NCBI GenBank assembly: GCA_965203215.1
Contig: CBDBBY010000001.1
Location: 2,852,001-2,916,000 of the forward strand
Source of the DNA: CBDBBY01 sp965203215
GTDB lineage: Bacteria > Pseudomonadota > Alphaproteobacteria > Rhodobacterales > Rhodobacteraceae
Direction of reading: 5' to 3'
Length of the DNA: 64,000 nt
The notes below the pieces were generated by a model. It was not told the DNA's origin. It was given only the letters and a program-made list of their open reading frames with translations, and made no database searches. Numbering within the stretch: position 1 is the stretch's first letter; the number at the start of each line of letters is the position of its first letter. Positions 26,880 to 35,511 of the stretch are shown piece after piece. The translations under genes were made by a program, and so were the position numbers.

Positions 26880-27566
26880 TTACGAGGAATTCGCTTTTCT
26901 ACCCACCAGCACTGCTATCGGACCCATGTTCCAAACGCAGCGCGCGTCGAACCCCGCTGCGGTCAGCGCATCCAGTTCAACCTCAATTGGAAAATACGTA
27001 TCTTCTTCGGACCATTGCTTGAAATGCTGGTCGGCCGTTTCATTGTCGACACCGCGAGAGGCCATGTGAATTCTCCACACGCGGTATGTCTCAGCTTGCT
27101 CATCCTGATCCGCCGACATGGTTGCGTCGGCGTTGACGAACAAGCCGCCGGGACCGAGCGCATCGTGAATGCGCCGGTACAGGGCGCGCTTCTCATCCAT
27201 TGTCGGGATATGGTGGAGGGCCAGCGACGTCGCGACGACGCTGCAGGGCGTCAAAGGCCCGTGGTAGGAACCTTCCCGGAAGCGGACCTTGTCTCCATGC
27301 CGCGCGAGACGGCTGCGGGCTTGCTGAAGCATTTCCGGATCAATGTCGACCAGCTCGGCGGCTCGGAACGACCCATGCGACAGGATCGCTTCCGACAGCG
27401 CCCCGGTTCCTGCCCCGAGTTCAAGCAACAAGCCATCGTCCCCGATCGCAGCGGCGTGCTCAGCCGCCACCCGAAGCATCATCTCGTAGCCGGGAACAAA
27501 ATCGCGTATCGCGCGGTCGAAGTTTTCGATTTCAACGTTCAGATGTCGACTGACAGAATGCGACAT
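26880..27566 (-). CDS. Class I SAM-dependent methyltransferase
   Basis: 228 residues from ATG 27566 (MSHSVSRHLNVEIENFDRAIRDFVPGYEMML), preceded by AAGAAGAGA. Motif I LLLELGAGTGAL is at residues 47-58, motif II VDIDPEM follows, and LALHHI is the motif IV equivalent. The opening Y-(E/D)-x-x-I-x-x-x-x-P-x-Y-x-x-M resembles trans-aconitate or tRNA-cmo5U-type methyltransferases. The substrate is unknown. It points away from the following toxin-antitoxin locus and is not in an obvious operon. Confidence 0.8.
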   Translation of the reverse strand: MSHSVSRHLNVEIENFDRAIRDFVPGYEMMLRVAAEHAAAIGDDGLLLELGAGTGALSEAILSHGSFRAAELVDIDPEMLQQARSRLARHGDKVRFREGSYHGPLTPCSVVATSLALHHIPTMDEKRALYRRIHDALGPGGLFVNADATMSADQDEQAETYRVWRIHMASRGVDNETADQHFKQWSEEDTYFPIEVELDALTAAGFDARCVWNMGPIAVLVGRKANSS

Positions 27567-27857
27567 GCAATGTCTCTTCTTCGAAATCCCGGGCAACGGT
27601 CGGCGCGGTAACACGGCCCTGATGTATCGGCAAGTTCTTGTACGGGTTCTGCAATTTTGCGAACGTTCGCGATCCGACTCTTCTGCGTCCGAGGATGAGG
27701 CGCGACCGAAGCCTTCGCGGCAGAAGCCGAGCACCGGAGTATCATGAAGAAACGGCTTCTATATGAATGCCTGCGCGCTGGTGCGACCGACATCCCTGCA
27801 ACGGCTGAAATTAACGGCCGCAGAAGATAACCGTCATCCGTCGATTGGGCAAAAAAC

Positions 27858-27890
27858 ACGCCATTGACATATGCCCCATTGGCGTATTTT
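27858..27890 (+). promoter_or_regulatory. Candidate promoter/operator of the HigBA-like locus
   Basis: TTGACA at 27864-27869 is followed after 15 bases by TATTTT (27885-27890). The pair is enclosed by the inverted repeat ACGCCA (27858-27863) and TGGCGT (27880-27885), so a repressor bound there would cover the -35 and -10. Autorepression by the antitoxin is usual for such loci; spacing is short, so this is a candidate only. Confidence 0.4.
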
Positions 27891-27901
27891 TAGGATCGCG
27901 A

Positions 27902-28232
27902 CTGCGGACCGTTGCGGAGCTTCCAGAATTCCAGCGGCGCGCAAGGTCGATCATGACTGATGCCGAGCGAGAAGCTGCGATCCTTTGGATTGTTGAGAAC
28001 CCGGAAGCTGGGACCTCCCTTGGTGGCGGTTTGCGAAAGGTACGAATAACGCGCGAGGGTGGCGGCAAGAGCGGCGGCTTCAGAACAGTCTACGTCTTCG
28101 GGGTCGCGATATGCCGATTTTCTTGATCTCGGTGTTTGCAAAGAACGAAAGGGCGAACCTGGCGCCGAAGGGGCAAGCGGCGACAGTTGAACTCGGCAAG
28201 GAGATCGTCGCCATGTGGAGAGACAAGAAATG
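27902..28232 (+). pseudogene. RelE/HigB-type toxin, frameshifted
   Basis: The first frame encodes RTVAELPEFQRRARSIMTDAERE...NPEAGTSLGGGLRKVRITREGGGKSGGFRTVYVF, a clear RelE/HigB toxin pattern with the GGGLRK..G.GKSGG.R core. After the run GGGG at 28100-28103 the frame shifts by one: the expected continuation MPIFLISVFAKNERANL is in the next frame and needs one extra base. This is a one-base deletion in a G run. The downstream frame also lacks a stop where toxins of this family end (AAATGG around 28229, in the antitoxin start). The start codon is unclear (CTG 27902 or TTG 27845). Confidence 0.8.
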
Positions 28233-28517
28233 GGCGCATTCGGGAGCATCGAACAAGGTCTTGAAGAGGCCAAGGAGTTTTCGAAAGGGCGGGGCGCCCA
28301 TGCCATTGTCCACGAAATATCGCTGCCTGCAATCAACGTGGCCGAAGTCCGCGCGTGCACCGGACTTTCCCAGTCCGACTTTGCAAAGAGCATCGGAGTC
28401 ACGAAAGGAACGCTCCTCAACTGGGAACAGGGCCGCCGAACGCCGCAAGGGCCAGCTCGAGTGCTTCTGGCGCTTATCGAGCGCAACCCGTCCGTTGTGA
28501 GAGATATGCTCGGTTAG
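28230..28517 (+). CDS. HigA-like helix-turn-helix antitoxin
   Basis: 95 residues from ATG 28230, with GGAG nine bases upstream; GTG 28215 is an alternative. The C-terminal XRE-type helix-turn-helix reads VAEVRACTGLSQSDFAKSIGV then TLLNWEQGRRTPQGPARVLLALI. It would bind and neutralise the toxin and repress the operon. It is intact and of normal length, whereas the toxin in front is frameshifted. Confidence 0.88.
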   Translation: MGAFGSIEQGLEEAKEFSKGRGAHAIVHEISLPAINVAEVRACTGLSQSDFAKSIGVTKGTLLNWEQGRRTPQGPARVLLALIERNPSVVRDMLG

Positions 28518-28632
28518 CCAAATTCAGCTGACCGGGTCATTTTATTGAACGCCGAGGTTGAGCCACAGCCGCCTGTCCAATTGGCGACTGACTGAACTGT
28601 CCGGGATTTTCCAACTGATGAAAGTGCTGTCT

Positions 28633-29030
28633 AGGGCCTGTTAACACTAGAATTTGGCTCGAATCTCGCTTGGATCTGTGCTTAAGTGACTGTCAAAAAT
28701 GACATAAAAATCGAACGGTTTACAGTCATGAAACAGACCGCAGCAAAGCAGTGTGCGAAAATCCACCCTTTTCTCCCGGTTCAGCGCGGGAACGTGCGGA
28801 TTTCGAACATCGATTTCATCAATGTGGTTCTGTATGTCTTGGAGAACGGCTGCAAGCGGCGCGCGCTGCCGGAGCGGTTCGGCAGCTGATTCACGGTCTA
28901 CGCCCGGTTCCGCCGCTGGTCGAAAGCGGGCGCCAACGCTCTGCTCGCCGTCAGATGCTGCGTCGAAAACATCCGTTGGCCCGACTTCCTCGGTTGGAAG
29001 GCTGATCGTGTTGCAGCGGCGTGACCAGAA
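28633..29030 (+). mobile_element. Left-end scar of an IS5-family insertion sequence
   Basis: The end AGGGCCTGT (28633-28641) is the reverse complement of the end at 16067-16075. ATG 28728 begins a transposase N-terminus (MKQTAAKQCAKIHPFLPVQR...NGCKRRALPERFG) that stops at TGA 28887-28889 where the family has Trp; the same frame continues FTVYARFRRWSKAG and then departs from the transposase. The 3' part, about 28910-28990, is similar to dispersed sequences at 51325-51405 and 56810-56890. The DDE core is absent, so the element cannot move on its own. Confidence 0.75.
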
Positions 29031-29061
29031 GCATGGCATGCACATCCAACGTTCGCTCAGC

Positions 29062-29099
29062 TTGACACCAGATCTTTAGATAATTTACACATGTAATTA
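29062..29099 (+). promoter_or_regulatory. Candidate promoter and operator of brnTA
   Basis: TTGACA at 29062-29067 lies ahead of an inverted repeat with arms TTACA (29085-29089) and TGTAA (29092-29096), flanked by AAT/ATT. The repeat occupies the -10 zone and ends 15 bases before the brnT ATG. BrnA is a known autorepressor, so this is a plausible binding site. No strong -10 hexamer is evident. Confidence 0.4.
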
Positions 29100-29113
29100 C
29101 ATTGAGGAGTGGA

Positions 29114-29405
29114 ATGGCCCGGCAGTTCGAGTGGGATGGCGCAAAAGACCAAAAGAATATCAGCAAGCACGGCATCAGCTTCGCGGAGGCTGTAGAAATT
29201 TTCGATGGCCCCGTGTTCACTGCGGCTGACGAACGCTTCGAGTACGGCAAAACGCGAGATCAGCATGGGCTTTCTCCGCGACATGGTCGTATTGAATGTC
29301 GCACTCGCGGATCGCGCAGGCGTCACTCGGATCATCTCGGCCCGACGGGCGACGAAGAAGGAAAGGAGGCTGTTTCATGCCTATCTCAAAGGAGCGCTTG
29401 GCTGA
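29114..29405 (+). pseudogene. brnT: BrnT toxin, frameshifted
   Basis: The gene starts at ATG 29114 after GAGGAG and encodes the BrnT opening MARQFEWDGAKDQKNISKHGISFAEA. At about 29255 (GCGAGATCAGC) it leaves frame; the rest of the toxin, SMGFLRDMVVLNV...TRIISARRATKKERRLFHAYLKG, lies one frame on and ends at 29405. The shift equals a one-base insertion or two-base loss. BrnT is an RNase of the RelE fold; the RIISARRAT segment it needs is out of frame, so the toxin should be inactive unless frameshifting occurs. Confidence 0.85.
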
Positions 29406-29655
29406 GATCGAAGCAATGCCCGACGATCAAATCGACACCAGCGACATTCCTGAATTGGATGAAACTTTTTTTGAGACGGCCCGTCTAGTTCTGCCTGCCG
29501 GGACAAGGAAGAAAACAGTGACCATGCGCATGGATGAAGATGTTCTTGAATGGTTTCGCTCACGCGGCAAAGGCCATTTGACCCGCATGAACGCGGTATT
29601 GCGCGCGTACATGTTGGCGCATCGCGGTCAAGATCTCGGTGACAGGCATCACTAA
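29377..29655 (+). CDS. brnA: BrnA antitoxin
   Basis: 92 residues from ATG 29377 with a strong AAAGGAGG site. The N-terminal part (LAEIEAMPDDQIDTSDIPELDETFF) binds BrnT, and the C-terminal ribbon-helix-helix (KKTVTMRMDEDVLEWFRSRGKGHLTRMNAVLRAYM) binds DNA. It overlaps the end of brnT by 29 bases. It is intact. Confidence 0.92.
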   Translation: MPISKERLAEIEAMPDDQIDTSDIPELDETFFETARLVLPAGTRKKTVTMRMDEDVLEWFRSRGKGHLTRMNAVLRAYMLAHRGQDLGDRHH

Positions 29656-29813
29656 GGCGCCGGATTCCAGATCGTTTGTTCAACTTCTTGCTCTCAGAAA
29701 AACCAGATGCCGCTCAACCCGCAGTCAAATAGGCTGCCGAGTGCATTGAGAATAACAACGACGTCTCGATTTCACTCGCCGCGGCCGGATTTCCAACTCT
29801 CAGAATCTGCCAT

Positions 29814-31361
29814 CTAAAAGATGACCCTTGGAAGCCAAGTCGACAGAGATGGGAATTGCCACACCAGATACATCCCAAGAATCTGAAGAAAGATGAACGG
29901 CAGCACGCCCCGATATATGTCGGTGGTGGTCACGTCGTTCGGCGCGGCTCCCCGCAAATAGAACAAGGAAAAGCCGAAAGGAGGAGTCAGGAAGCTGGTT
30001 TGAAGGTTTATCGCGATCAGGATCCCGAGCCAGATGGGATCATGGCCCATCAGGATCAACTGCGGCGTGACCAAAGGCAAAACGATCACCGCAATTTCGA
30101 CGAAGTCCAGGAAGAACCCGAGCACGAATAGGAAGATCATTGTGAAGAGCAATGCGCCTGCAGCCCCGCCGGGAAGCCGGGATATGATATTCGCCACCCG
30201 GTCCTCGCCGCCCAGACCGATAAACACCAGCGAAAAGAAGCTGGCCGCCAGAATTATCACGAAAATCATCGAGGTCATCGTCATCGTGGATGTCGCCGCT
30301 TCGCGCAGCATTCCTGTTCGGAGACCGGAACGCGCGGACGCAATAACGGCAATGATGCCAACGGCGATCAACACGACATAGAGCCCGCCAAGCGCGACGG
30401 CAGCCGCTTCGACAGTCTCCCGCTGCAATCTAACCGGAAACGCTCCCGACAGAATCAGCACAAGCGCCAGCGCGGCCGCGCCGCTCAACAAAACGGAGCG
30501 GTTCGCGCCCTGACGGAAACCAGCCATCAAGAGCGCCCCGATCGCTCCGACCGATGCCGCCTCCGTCGGGGTGGCGACGCCGCCTAGAATTGATCCCAAA
30601 ACAGTGACGATAAGGGCGATTGGCGGAATGACGGCTGCAAACACTTCCCGATGCGTCGGGCGTTTTCCGTCGGAAAGGGGAGGCGCGTCTGATGGAATGA
30701 GCACCCCGCGTCCGAGAATGTACAGGAGATACAAGAGAACCAAAACAAGACCGGGGATCAACGCAGCGGCAAAAAACTGTCCGACCGACAACGCTTCCAC
30801 GCTGAACTTCCCCTGATCGTATTGAGCTTGCTGGAACGAGTTCGACATCACGTCCGACAAAATGATCAGCAATGTTGACGGAGGGATGATCTGGCCGAGT
30901 GTTCCTGCAGTGCACACGGTTCCGGCGGCGAACGGTTTCGAGTATCCCGCCCGCAGCATCGACGGAAGCGCGATCAGGCCCATTGCGACAACCGTTGCTC
31001 CGACGATTCCCGTGGACGCGGCCAACAAGGCACCGACCAGAACCACGGATATGCCCAAACCGCCTCTGAGCCGGACGAAGAGGCGGCCCATCGTGTCGAG
31101 CAGGTTCTCGGCGACTTTGCTCTTCTCGAGGATGGCTCCCATCAGGATGAAAACCGGGATTGCGATGAGAACCTGGTTGGAGATCAATCCGAATGCCCGT
31201 TGCCCGAGCGCGCCAAGCAAGGAGATGTCCATCGCTCCGACGAGCCAGCCGAGGAATGCGAAAACAACCGCAGTTCCTGCGATCGAAAATGCAACGGGGA
31301 ACCCGGATAGAACAGCGGCTATGAGGGCCGCAAACATGATGAGGTCAAGATATTCGCTCAT
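29814..31361 (-). CDS. TRAP transporter large permease (DctM family), hut-linked
   Basis: 515 residues from ATG 31361, which overlaps the dctQ stop by four bases. It has the DctM motifs AASTGIVGATVVAMG, CTAGTLGQIIPPSTLLI and LQTSFLTPPFGFSLFYLRGAAP. It is longer than the usual ~430 residues because of an extra hydrophobic block in the middle (about 285-355), as in the YiaN/extended DctM subgroup. It is the ion-coupled channel of the importer encoded with the hut genes, so urocanate, histidine or a related acid is a likely solute (inference). Confidence 0.92.
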   Translation of the reverse strand: MSEYLDLIMFAALIAAVLSGFPVAFSIAGTAVVFAFLGWLVGAMDISLLGALGQRAFGLISNQVLIAIPVFILMGAILEKSKVAENLLDTMGRLFVRLRGGLGISVVLVGALLAASTGIVGATVVAMGLIALPSMLRAGYSKPFAAGTVCTAGTLGQIIPPSTLLIILSDVMSNSFQQAQYDQGKFSVEALSVGQFFAAALIPGLVLVLLYLLYILGRGVLIPSDAPPLSDGKRPTHREVFAAVIPPIALIVTVLGSILGGVATPTEAASVGAIGALLMAGFRQGANRSVLLSGAAALALVLILSGAFPVRLQRETVEAAAVALGGLYVVLIAVGIIAVIASARSGLRTGMLREAATSTMTMTSMIFVIILAASFFSLVFIGLGGEDRVANIISRLPGGAAGALLFTMIFLFVLGFFLDFVEIAVIVLPLVTPQLILMGHDPIWLGILIAINLQTSFLTPPFGFSLFYLRGAAPNDVTTTDIYRGVLPFIFLQILGMYLVWQFPSLSTWLPRVIF

Positions 31362-31852
31362 TCCTTGGGAGCCGAGAACAGTCGAATCAGGATGGCCAGC
31401 GACTGAAGCATCACAAGTATGCAAAACGCGGGGATGAGCGATTTGAGCAGGAATACAGCTTCGATCCCGCCCACGGAGATCGGGCCTTCAAGGATTGCCC
31501 AGGAATTGCGGACGGACGGCCAAGACCAATAAAGCAACGTCAGCATCGCCGGCATAAGCAAAAAGAGATGCCCGAATATATCCACGTTCCGTTTGGCGGT
31601 TGCAGGAAGACGAGCATAAAAAACGTCCACCCGGACGTGGCCGTCGACCAGAAGCGTATAACCCGCCCCCAGCATGAACAGCGTTGCGTGCATGTAGAGC
31701 ACGCTTTCTTGAACTGCTATCGAATTGAAGCCGAAGACATATCTGCCAAGGACGCTGCAAAACTGGACGAACACCATGATCGCGACGAGCCACCGGACGG
31801 CCCATGCGACTGATTTGTTTATGGCATCCAAACAGTTTGCAAGCGTCAGCAT
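31358..31852 (-). CDS. TRAP transporter small permease (DctQ family), hut-linked
   Basis: 164 residues with four membrane segments and the DctQ landmarks RWLVAIMVFVQFCSVLGRYVF and the GHVRVDVFYARL loop. It overlaps dctM and follows dctP across a hairpin. It is the small inner-membrane partner of DctM. Confidence 0.9.
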   Translation of the reverse strand: MLTLANCLDAINKSVAWAVRWLVAIMVFVQFCSVLGRYVFGFNSIAVQESVLYMHATLFMLGAGYTLLVDGHVRVDVFYARLPATAKRNVDIFGHLFLLMPAMLTLLYWSWPSVRNSWAILEGPISVGGIEAVFLLKSLIPAFCILVMLQSLAILIRLFSAPKE

Positions 31853-31868
31853 GCTGGGTCCCTTGGCA

Positions 31869-31899
31869 GGAACCCGGCGCCATGTCGATGCCGGGTTCC
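31869..31899 (-). other. Intercistronic hairpin between hut-linked dctP and dctQ
   Basis: GGAACCCGGC and GCCGGGTTCC pair perfectly over 10 bases with an 11-base loop. It fills the 53-base gap between the dctP stop and the dctQ start and has no U-tract. It parallels the hairpin at 11039-11065. Confidence 0.6.
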
Positions 31900-31905
31900 A
31901 ATATG

Positions 31906-32991
31906 TTAATAGCCCATGACCGCGGCGCGCGCATTCATCTGGCCATTGTCGGCATAAGTCATGTAGCCGCCGACGCTGTCGCGGTATGCGACAAAGCTCT
32001 CGGTGATGCGTTTGACCAGTTCGTCGTCGTCCTGACGCAGTTCGTCAATTGTCTCGGCTGCGGCTTCGCCCATTGCGTCGATCACGCTGTCGGGAAACCG
32101 TTTGACCTGAACGCCTTCCTCTTCAACCAGCTTCTTGAGCGAAGACGCGTGCTTGGTCGTGTATTCTGTCCAGACAGGGTTGTAGAGGCTTTCGCATGCG
32201 AAGCTGACGGCTTGCTGAAGATCGCCGGGGAGAGCGTTGTAGGCATCCGCATTCACGGCGCATTCCTCCGCAGAGGACGGCTCGCCGACTCCGGGCCAGT
32301 AGTAGTACTTGGCGACTTGGAAATACCCCAAAGAACTGTCGGTCCAAGGCCCGATGAATTCACCGGCGTCCAAGGCGCCCGTTTGAAGGGCTTGGAACAT
32401 CGCCGGCCCGGACATTGCTTCCGCGGCCATTCCGATATTGGCGGCCATTTCCGACGCCAAGCCGGTCGTGCGGAACTTCAGGCCTTTCAGGTCGTCAACC
32501 GAGTTCACTTCGTTGCGGAACCAGCCGCCCCACTGAGGTCCGGAGTTGCCGCACAAGAAGGGCTTCAAGTTGAAGCGGGCGTACATCTCGTCGTAGAGCG
32601 GTTGGCCGCCGCCATGATAGAGCCAGCCGAACTGCTCGTCCGCGCGCAAGCCGAAAGGCTGAGAACCGAAAAGCAAAATTCCTTTGGACTTTGAGCCCCA
32701 ATACGCCGGAACCGCATGGTACAGTTCGGCAGTGCCTTCGCTGACCGCGTCGAATACGCCGCGCCCGGGAACGAGTTCGCCCGACGCGAAGAGTTCAACC
32801 TCGATGCGTCCGCCCGACAGCGCGGCAATGCGATCCGCCAGCATTTGGGCAGCAACGCCGGGCCCGGGCAGGTTTTTCGGCCACGCAGTGACCATTTTCC
32901 ACCGCAATTTATCTTGCGCGACTGCTGGGGCTGCAAGCGAGCTTGCTGCCAGCCCGACAGCGCCCGTCGTCAAGAATGCACGTCTTTCCAT
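31906..32991 (-). CDS. TRAP transporter solute-binding protein, TakP-like
   Basis: 361 residues from ATG 32991 (the adjacent ATG 32994 is possible); AGGAGA lies seven bases upstream. The N-terminus MERRAFLTTGAVGLAASS has a twin-arginine-like signal ending at AVAQ. The mature protein has SGGRIEVELFASGELVPG, QWGGWFRNEV and EFIGPWTDSSLG, a pattern of the TakP/2-oxoacid-binding DctP subgroup that often dimerises. It lies 58 bases after hutU in the same direction, so it is probably the receptor for a hut-pathway substrate. Confidence 0.9.
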   Translation of the reverse strand: MERRAFLTTGAVGLAASSLAAPAVAQDKLRWKMVTAWPKNLPGPGVAAQMLADRIAALSGGRIEVELFASGELVPGRGVFDAVSEGTAELYHAVPAYWGSKSKGILLFGSQPFGLRADEQFGWLYHGGGQPLYDEMYARFNLKPFLCGNSGPQWGGWFRNEVNSVDDLKGLKFRTTGLASEMAANIGMAAEAMSGPAMFQALQTGALDAGEFIGPWTDSSLGYFQVAKYYYWPGVGEPSSAEECAVNADAYNALPGDLQQAVSFACESLYNPVWTEYTTKHASSLKKLVEEEGVQVKRFPDSVIDAMGEAAAETIDELRQDDDELVKRITESFVAYRDSVGGYMTYADNGQMNARAAVMGY

Positions 32992-33049
32992 CATAGTTCT
33001 CCTGTTGTTGTGGATTTCAGTGGTCTGCTCGCAGTTTCCGCCGCGCTCC

Positions 33050-34723
33050 TTAGTTCCCAAGGATTCCCGGCAGCCTGAGGCCGTGCTCCTTCGCGCATTC
33101 GATGGCTTCGTCGTAGCCCGCATCCGCGTGGCGCCAGACGCCCGAAGCCGGGTCGTTCCATAGAACGCGCTCCAATCTGCGCGCCGCCGCCGCCGTTCCG
33201 TCGGCGCAGATCACCAAGCCGGAATGCTGGCTGAAGCCCATGCCGACCCCGCCGCCATGGTGCACGCTCACCCAAGTCGCTCCGGATGCCGTGTTGACCA
33301 ATGCGTTCAGCAGCGGCCAATCAGAGACGGCATCCGATCCGTCCTTCATGGCTTCGGTTTCACGGTTGGGCGAGGCGACAGAGCCGCTGTCCAAGTGATC
33401 GCGACCGATCACGACAGGAGCTTCCAGCTCTCCGTTCGCCACCATTTCGTTGAATTTCAGGCCTGCGCGATGCCGTTCGCCAAGACCGATCCAACAGATC
33501 CGCGCCGGCAGGCCCTGGAACGCGATCCGTTCGCGCGCCATGTCGAGCCAATTGTGCAGATGCGCGTTCTCGGGGAAAAGCTCCTTCATGGCTTGATCCG
33601 TTTTGTAGATGTCTTCCGGGTCGCCCGACAGAGCGCACCACCGGAACGGGCCGATGCCCCGGCAGAACAGCGGGCGGATGTAGGCAGGGACGAAGCCGGG
33701 AAACACGAATGCGTTTTCCAAGCCTTCCTCAAGAGCCATCTGTCGGATGTTGTTCCCGTAGTCCAGGACCGGAACGCCGTCGTTCCAGAAGTCGACCATG
33801 GCCGATACATGGGTTTTCATGGAAGCCCGCGATGCGGCTTCAACGGATTTCGGATCCGTTTCCCGCTTTTCACGCCATTGGGCCATGGTCCAGCCTTGCG
33901 GCAGATATCCGTTCACGGGATCATGCGCGCTGGTCTGGTCCGTGACTATGTCCGGACGAATGCCCCGGCTGTGGATTGCGGGGAAGACATCCGCCGCGTT
34001 TCCCAGCAGCCCTACTGATTTCGCCTCGCCCGCTTTTGTCCAGCGCCCGATCATCTCCAGCGCTTGATCCAAGGTTTCGGCCTTTTCATCCAAATATTTG
34101 GTTCTCAGACGAAAATCAATGCTGTCGGGGTTGCACTCAACTGCAAGGCAGCATGCGCCGGCAAAGACCGCGGCCAAGGGCTGGGCGCCGCCCATGCCAC
34201 CCAGTCCGCCAGTGAGAATCCACCTGCCTTTGAGGTCGCCGCCGTAGTGCTGGCGTCCGGCTTCAGCGAAGGTCTCGTACGTGCCTTGCACGATTCCTTG
34301 CGTTCCGATGTAAATCCACGACCCCGCAGTCATCTGGCCGTACACCATGAGGCCTTTTTTATCGAGCTCGTTGAAATGGTCCCAATTCGCCCAATGCGGC
34401 ACCAGGTTCGAGTTTGCGATCAAGACCCTAGGCGCATCTGAATGGGTTTTTACGATCGCAACGGGCTTTCCCGATTGCACGACAAGGGTTTCGTCTGAAT
34501 CCAGTTCCTTCAAGTTGGCGGCTATGCGATCGAAGTCTTCCCAAGTTCGCGCGGCCCGGCCGATGCCGCCGTACACCACCAGCTCTTGAGGATTTTCTGC
34601 GACGTCGGGATGCAGGTTGTTCATCAGCATCCGAAGCGGCGCCTCGGTCTGCCAGCTTTTCGCGTTCAGACCCGGTCCAGTCGGGGGATAGATATCACGG
34701 GTATTCTTGCGGGATCTGTTCAC
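33050..34723 (-). CDS. hutU: Urocanate hydratase
   Basis: 557 residues, normal for the family. The NAD-binding loop GGLGGMGG is at 172-179, and YGQMTAGSWIYIGTQGI, RGIGPFRWCALSGDPED and VSVHHGGGVGMGFSQH are conserved HutU segments. It converts urocanate to imidazolone propionate in the cytoplasm with tightly bound NAD+. The start overlaps the hutG stop by four bases. Confidence 0.97.
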   Translation of the reverse strand: MNRSRKNTRDIYPPTGPGLNAKSWQTEAPLRMLMNNLHPDVAENPQELVVYGGIGRAARTWEDFDRIAANLKELDSDETLVVQSGKPVAIVKTHSDAPRVLIANSNLVPHWANWDHFNELDKKGLMVYGQMTAGSWIYIGTQGIVQGTYETFAEAGRQHYGGDLKGRWILTGGLGGMGGAQPLAAVFAGACCLAVECNPDSIDFRLRTKYLDEKAETLDQALEMIGRWTKAGEAKSVGLLGNAADVFPAIHSRGIRPDIVTDQTSAHDPVNGYLPQGWTMAQWREKRETDPKSVEAASRASMKTHVSAMVDFWNDGVPVLDYGNNIRQMALEEGLENAFVFPGFVPAYIRPLFCRGIGPFRWCALSGDPEDIYKTDQAMKELFPENAHLHNWLDMARERIAFQGLPARICWIGLGERHRAGLKFNEMVANGELEAPVVIGRDHLDSGSVASPNRETEAMKDGSDAVSDWPLLNALVNTASGATWVSVHHGGGVGMGFSQHSGLVICADGTAAAARRLERVLWNDPASGVWRHADAGYDEAIECAKEHGLRLPGILGN

Positions 34724-35511
34724 GCAGGCCTCCAGTCATTCAGCCTTTCGAGAATTTTCGCGAGGTGCCGGCGCAGACGATCCGCGCCGGCCTGCCGATA
34801 GTCCCAAGGCGGTCTTTCCGCGCGGAGGTAGGTCGATTGCGCGAGCTCCATCTGAATTGCATGAACGCCATTCAGCGGATCGCCATAGTGTCGGGTTGTC
34901 CAACCGCCTTTGAAGCGTCCGTTGAGAACGCAGCTGCAGCCTGCGGCGCTTTCGCAGATTGAAAGCACTGCGCGTTCAATATTTTCTTCGCATGCCGCTC
35001 CGACATTTGTTCCGATGTTGAAGTCGGGCAGCGTTCCTTCAAAGAGAAACGGAATTTCGTACCTTATTGAGTGGCAATCATAAAGTATGGCAAACCCATG
35101 AATGGCTTTGACCCGCGCGATCTCGCTCGCCAATGCGGCGTGGCAGGGAGCATGATAGGCAAGACGGCGAGCTTCGACGTCTTTCGGGGAGGGCTCCGCT
35201 CCCGGACGGTAGATTGGGTTGCCGTCGAAATCCGTCAGCGGACATAGGCCGGTGATGTTTTGCCCCGGGTAGAGCGAGGTGCCGGTTGGACCGCGGTTGA
35301 CATCGATCGCATAGCGGTGGAACGTCGTTCGCACGCTGGACATGTCCGGCATCAATCCTTCGTAGAGACGATGAATGTGCCAGTCCGTATCTGCGAGCCG
35401 CAGCCCCAGTTCATTCAGACTCTCGGCAACGTTGTCGGGCAACTCGATGCCGGTATGCGGAAGACCCGGAACGACGGGACTGCTTCCGCGCGAGATTTCG
35501 AGGAAGCTCAT
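34720..35511 (-). CDS. hutG: N-formylglutamate deformylase
   Basis: 263 residues of the N-formylglutamate amidohydrolase family: DTDWHIHRLYEG, FHRYAIDVNRG, LYDCHSIRYEIP and GRFKGGWTTRHYG carry the metal-binding His and acidic residues. It releases formate and glutamate. Its presence with hutF fixes the five-step pathway. It overlaps hutI and hutU by four bases each. Confidence 0.95.
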   Translation of the reverse strand: MSFLEISRGSSPVVPGLPHTGIELPDNVAESLNELGLRLADTDWHIHRLYEGLMPDMSSVRTTFHRYAIDVNRGPTGTSLYPGQNITGLCPLTDFDGNPIYRPGAEPSPKDVEARRLAYHAPCHAALASEIARVKAIHGFAILYDCHSIRYEIPFLFEGTLPDFNIGTNVGAACEENIERAVLSICESAAGCSCVLNGRFKGGWTTRHYGDPLNGVHAIQMELAQSTYLRAERPPWDYRQAGADRLRRHLAKILERLNDWRPA

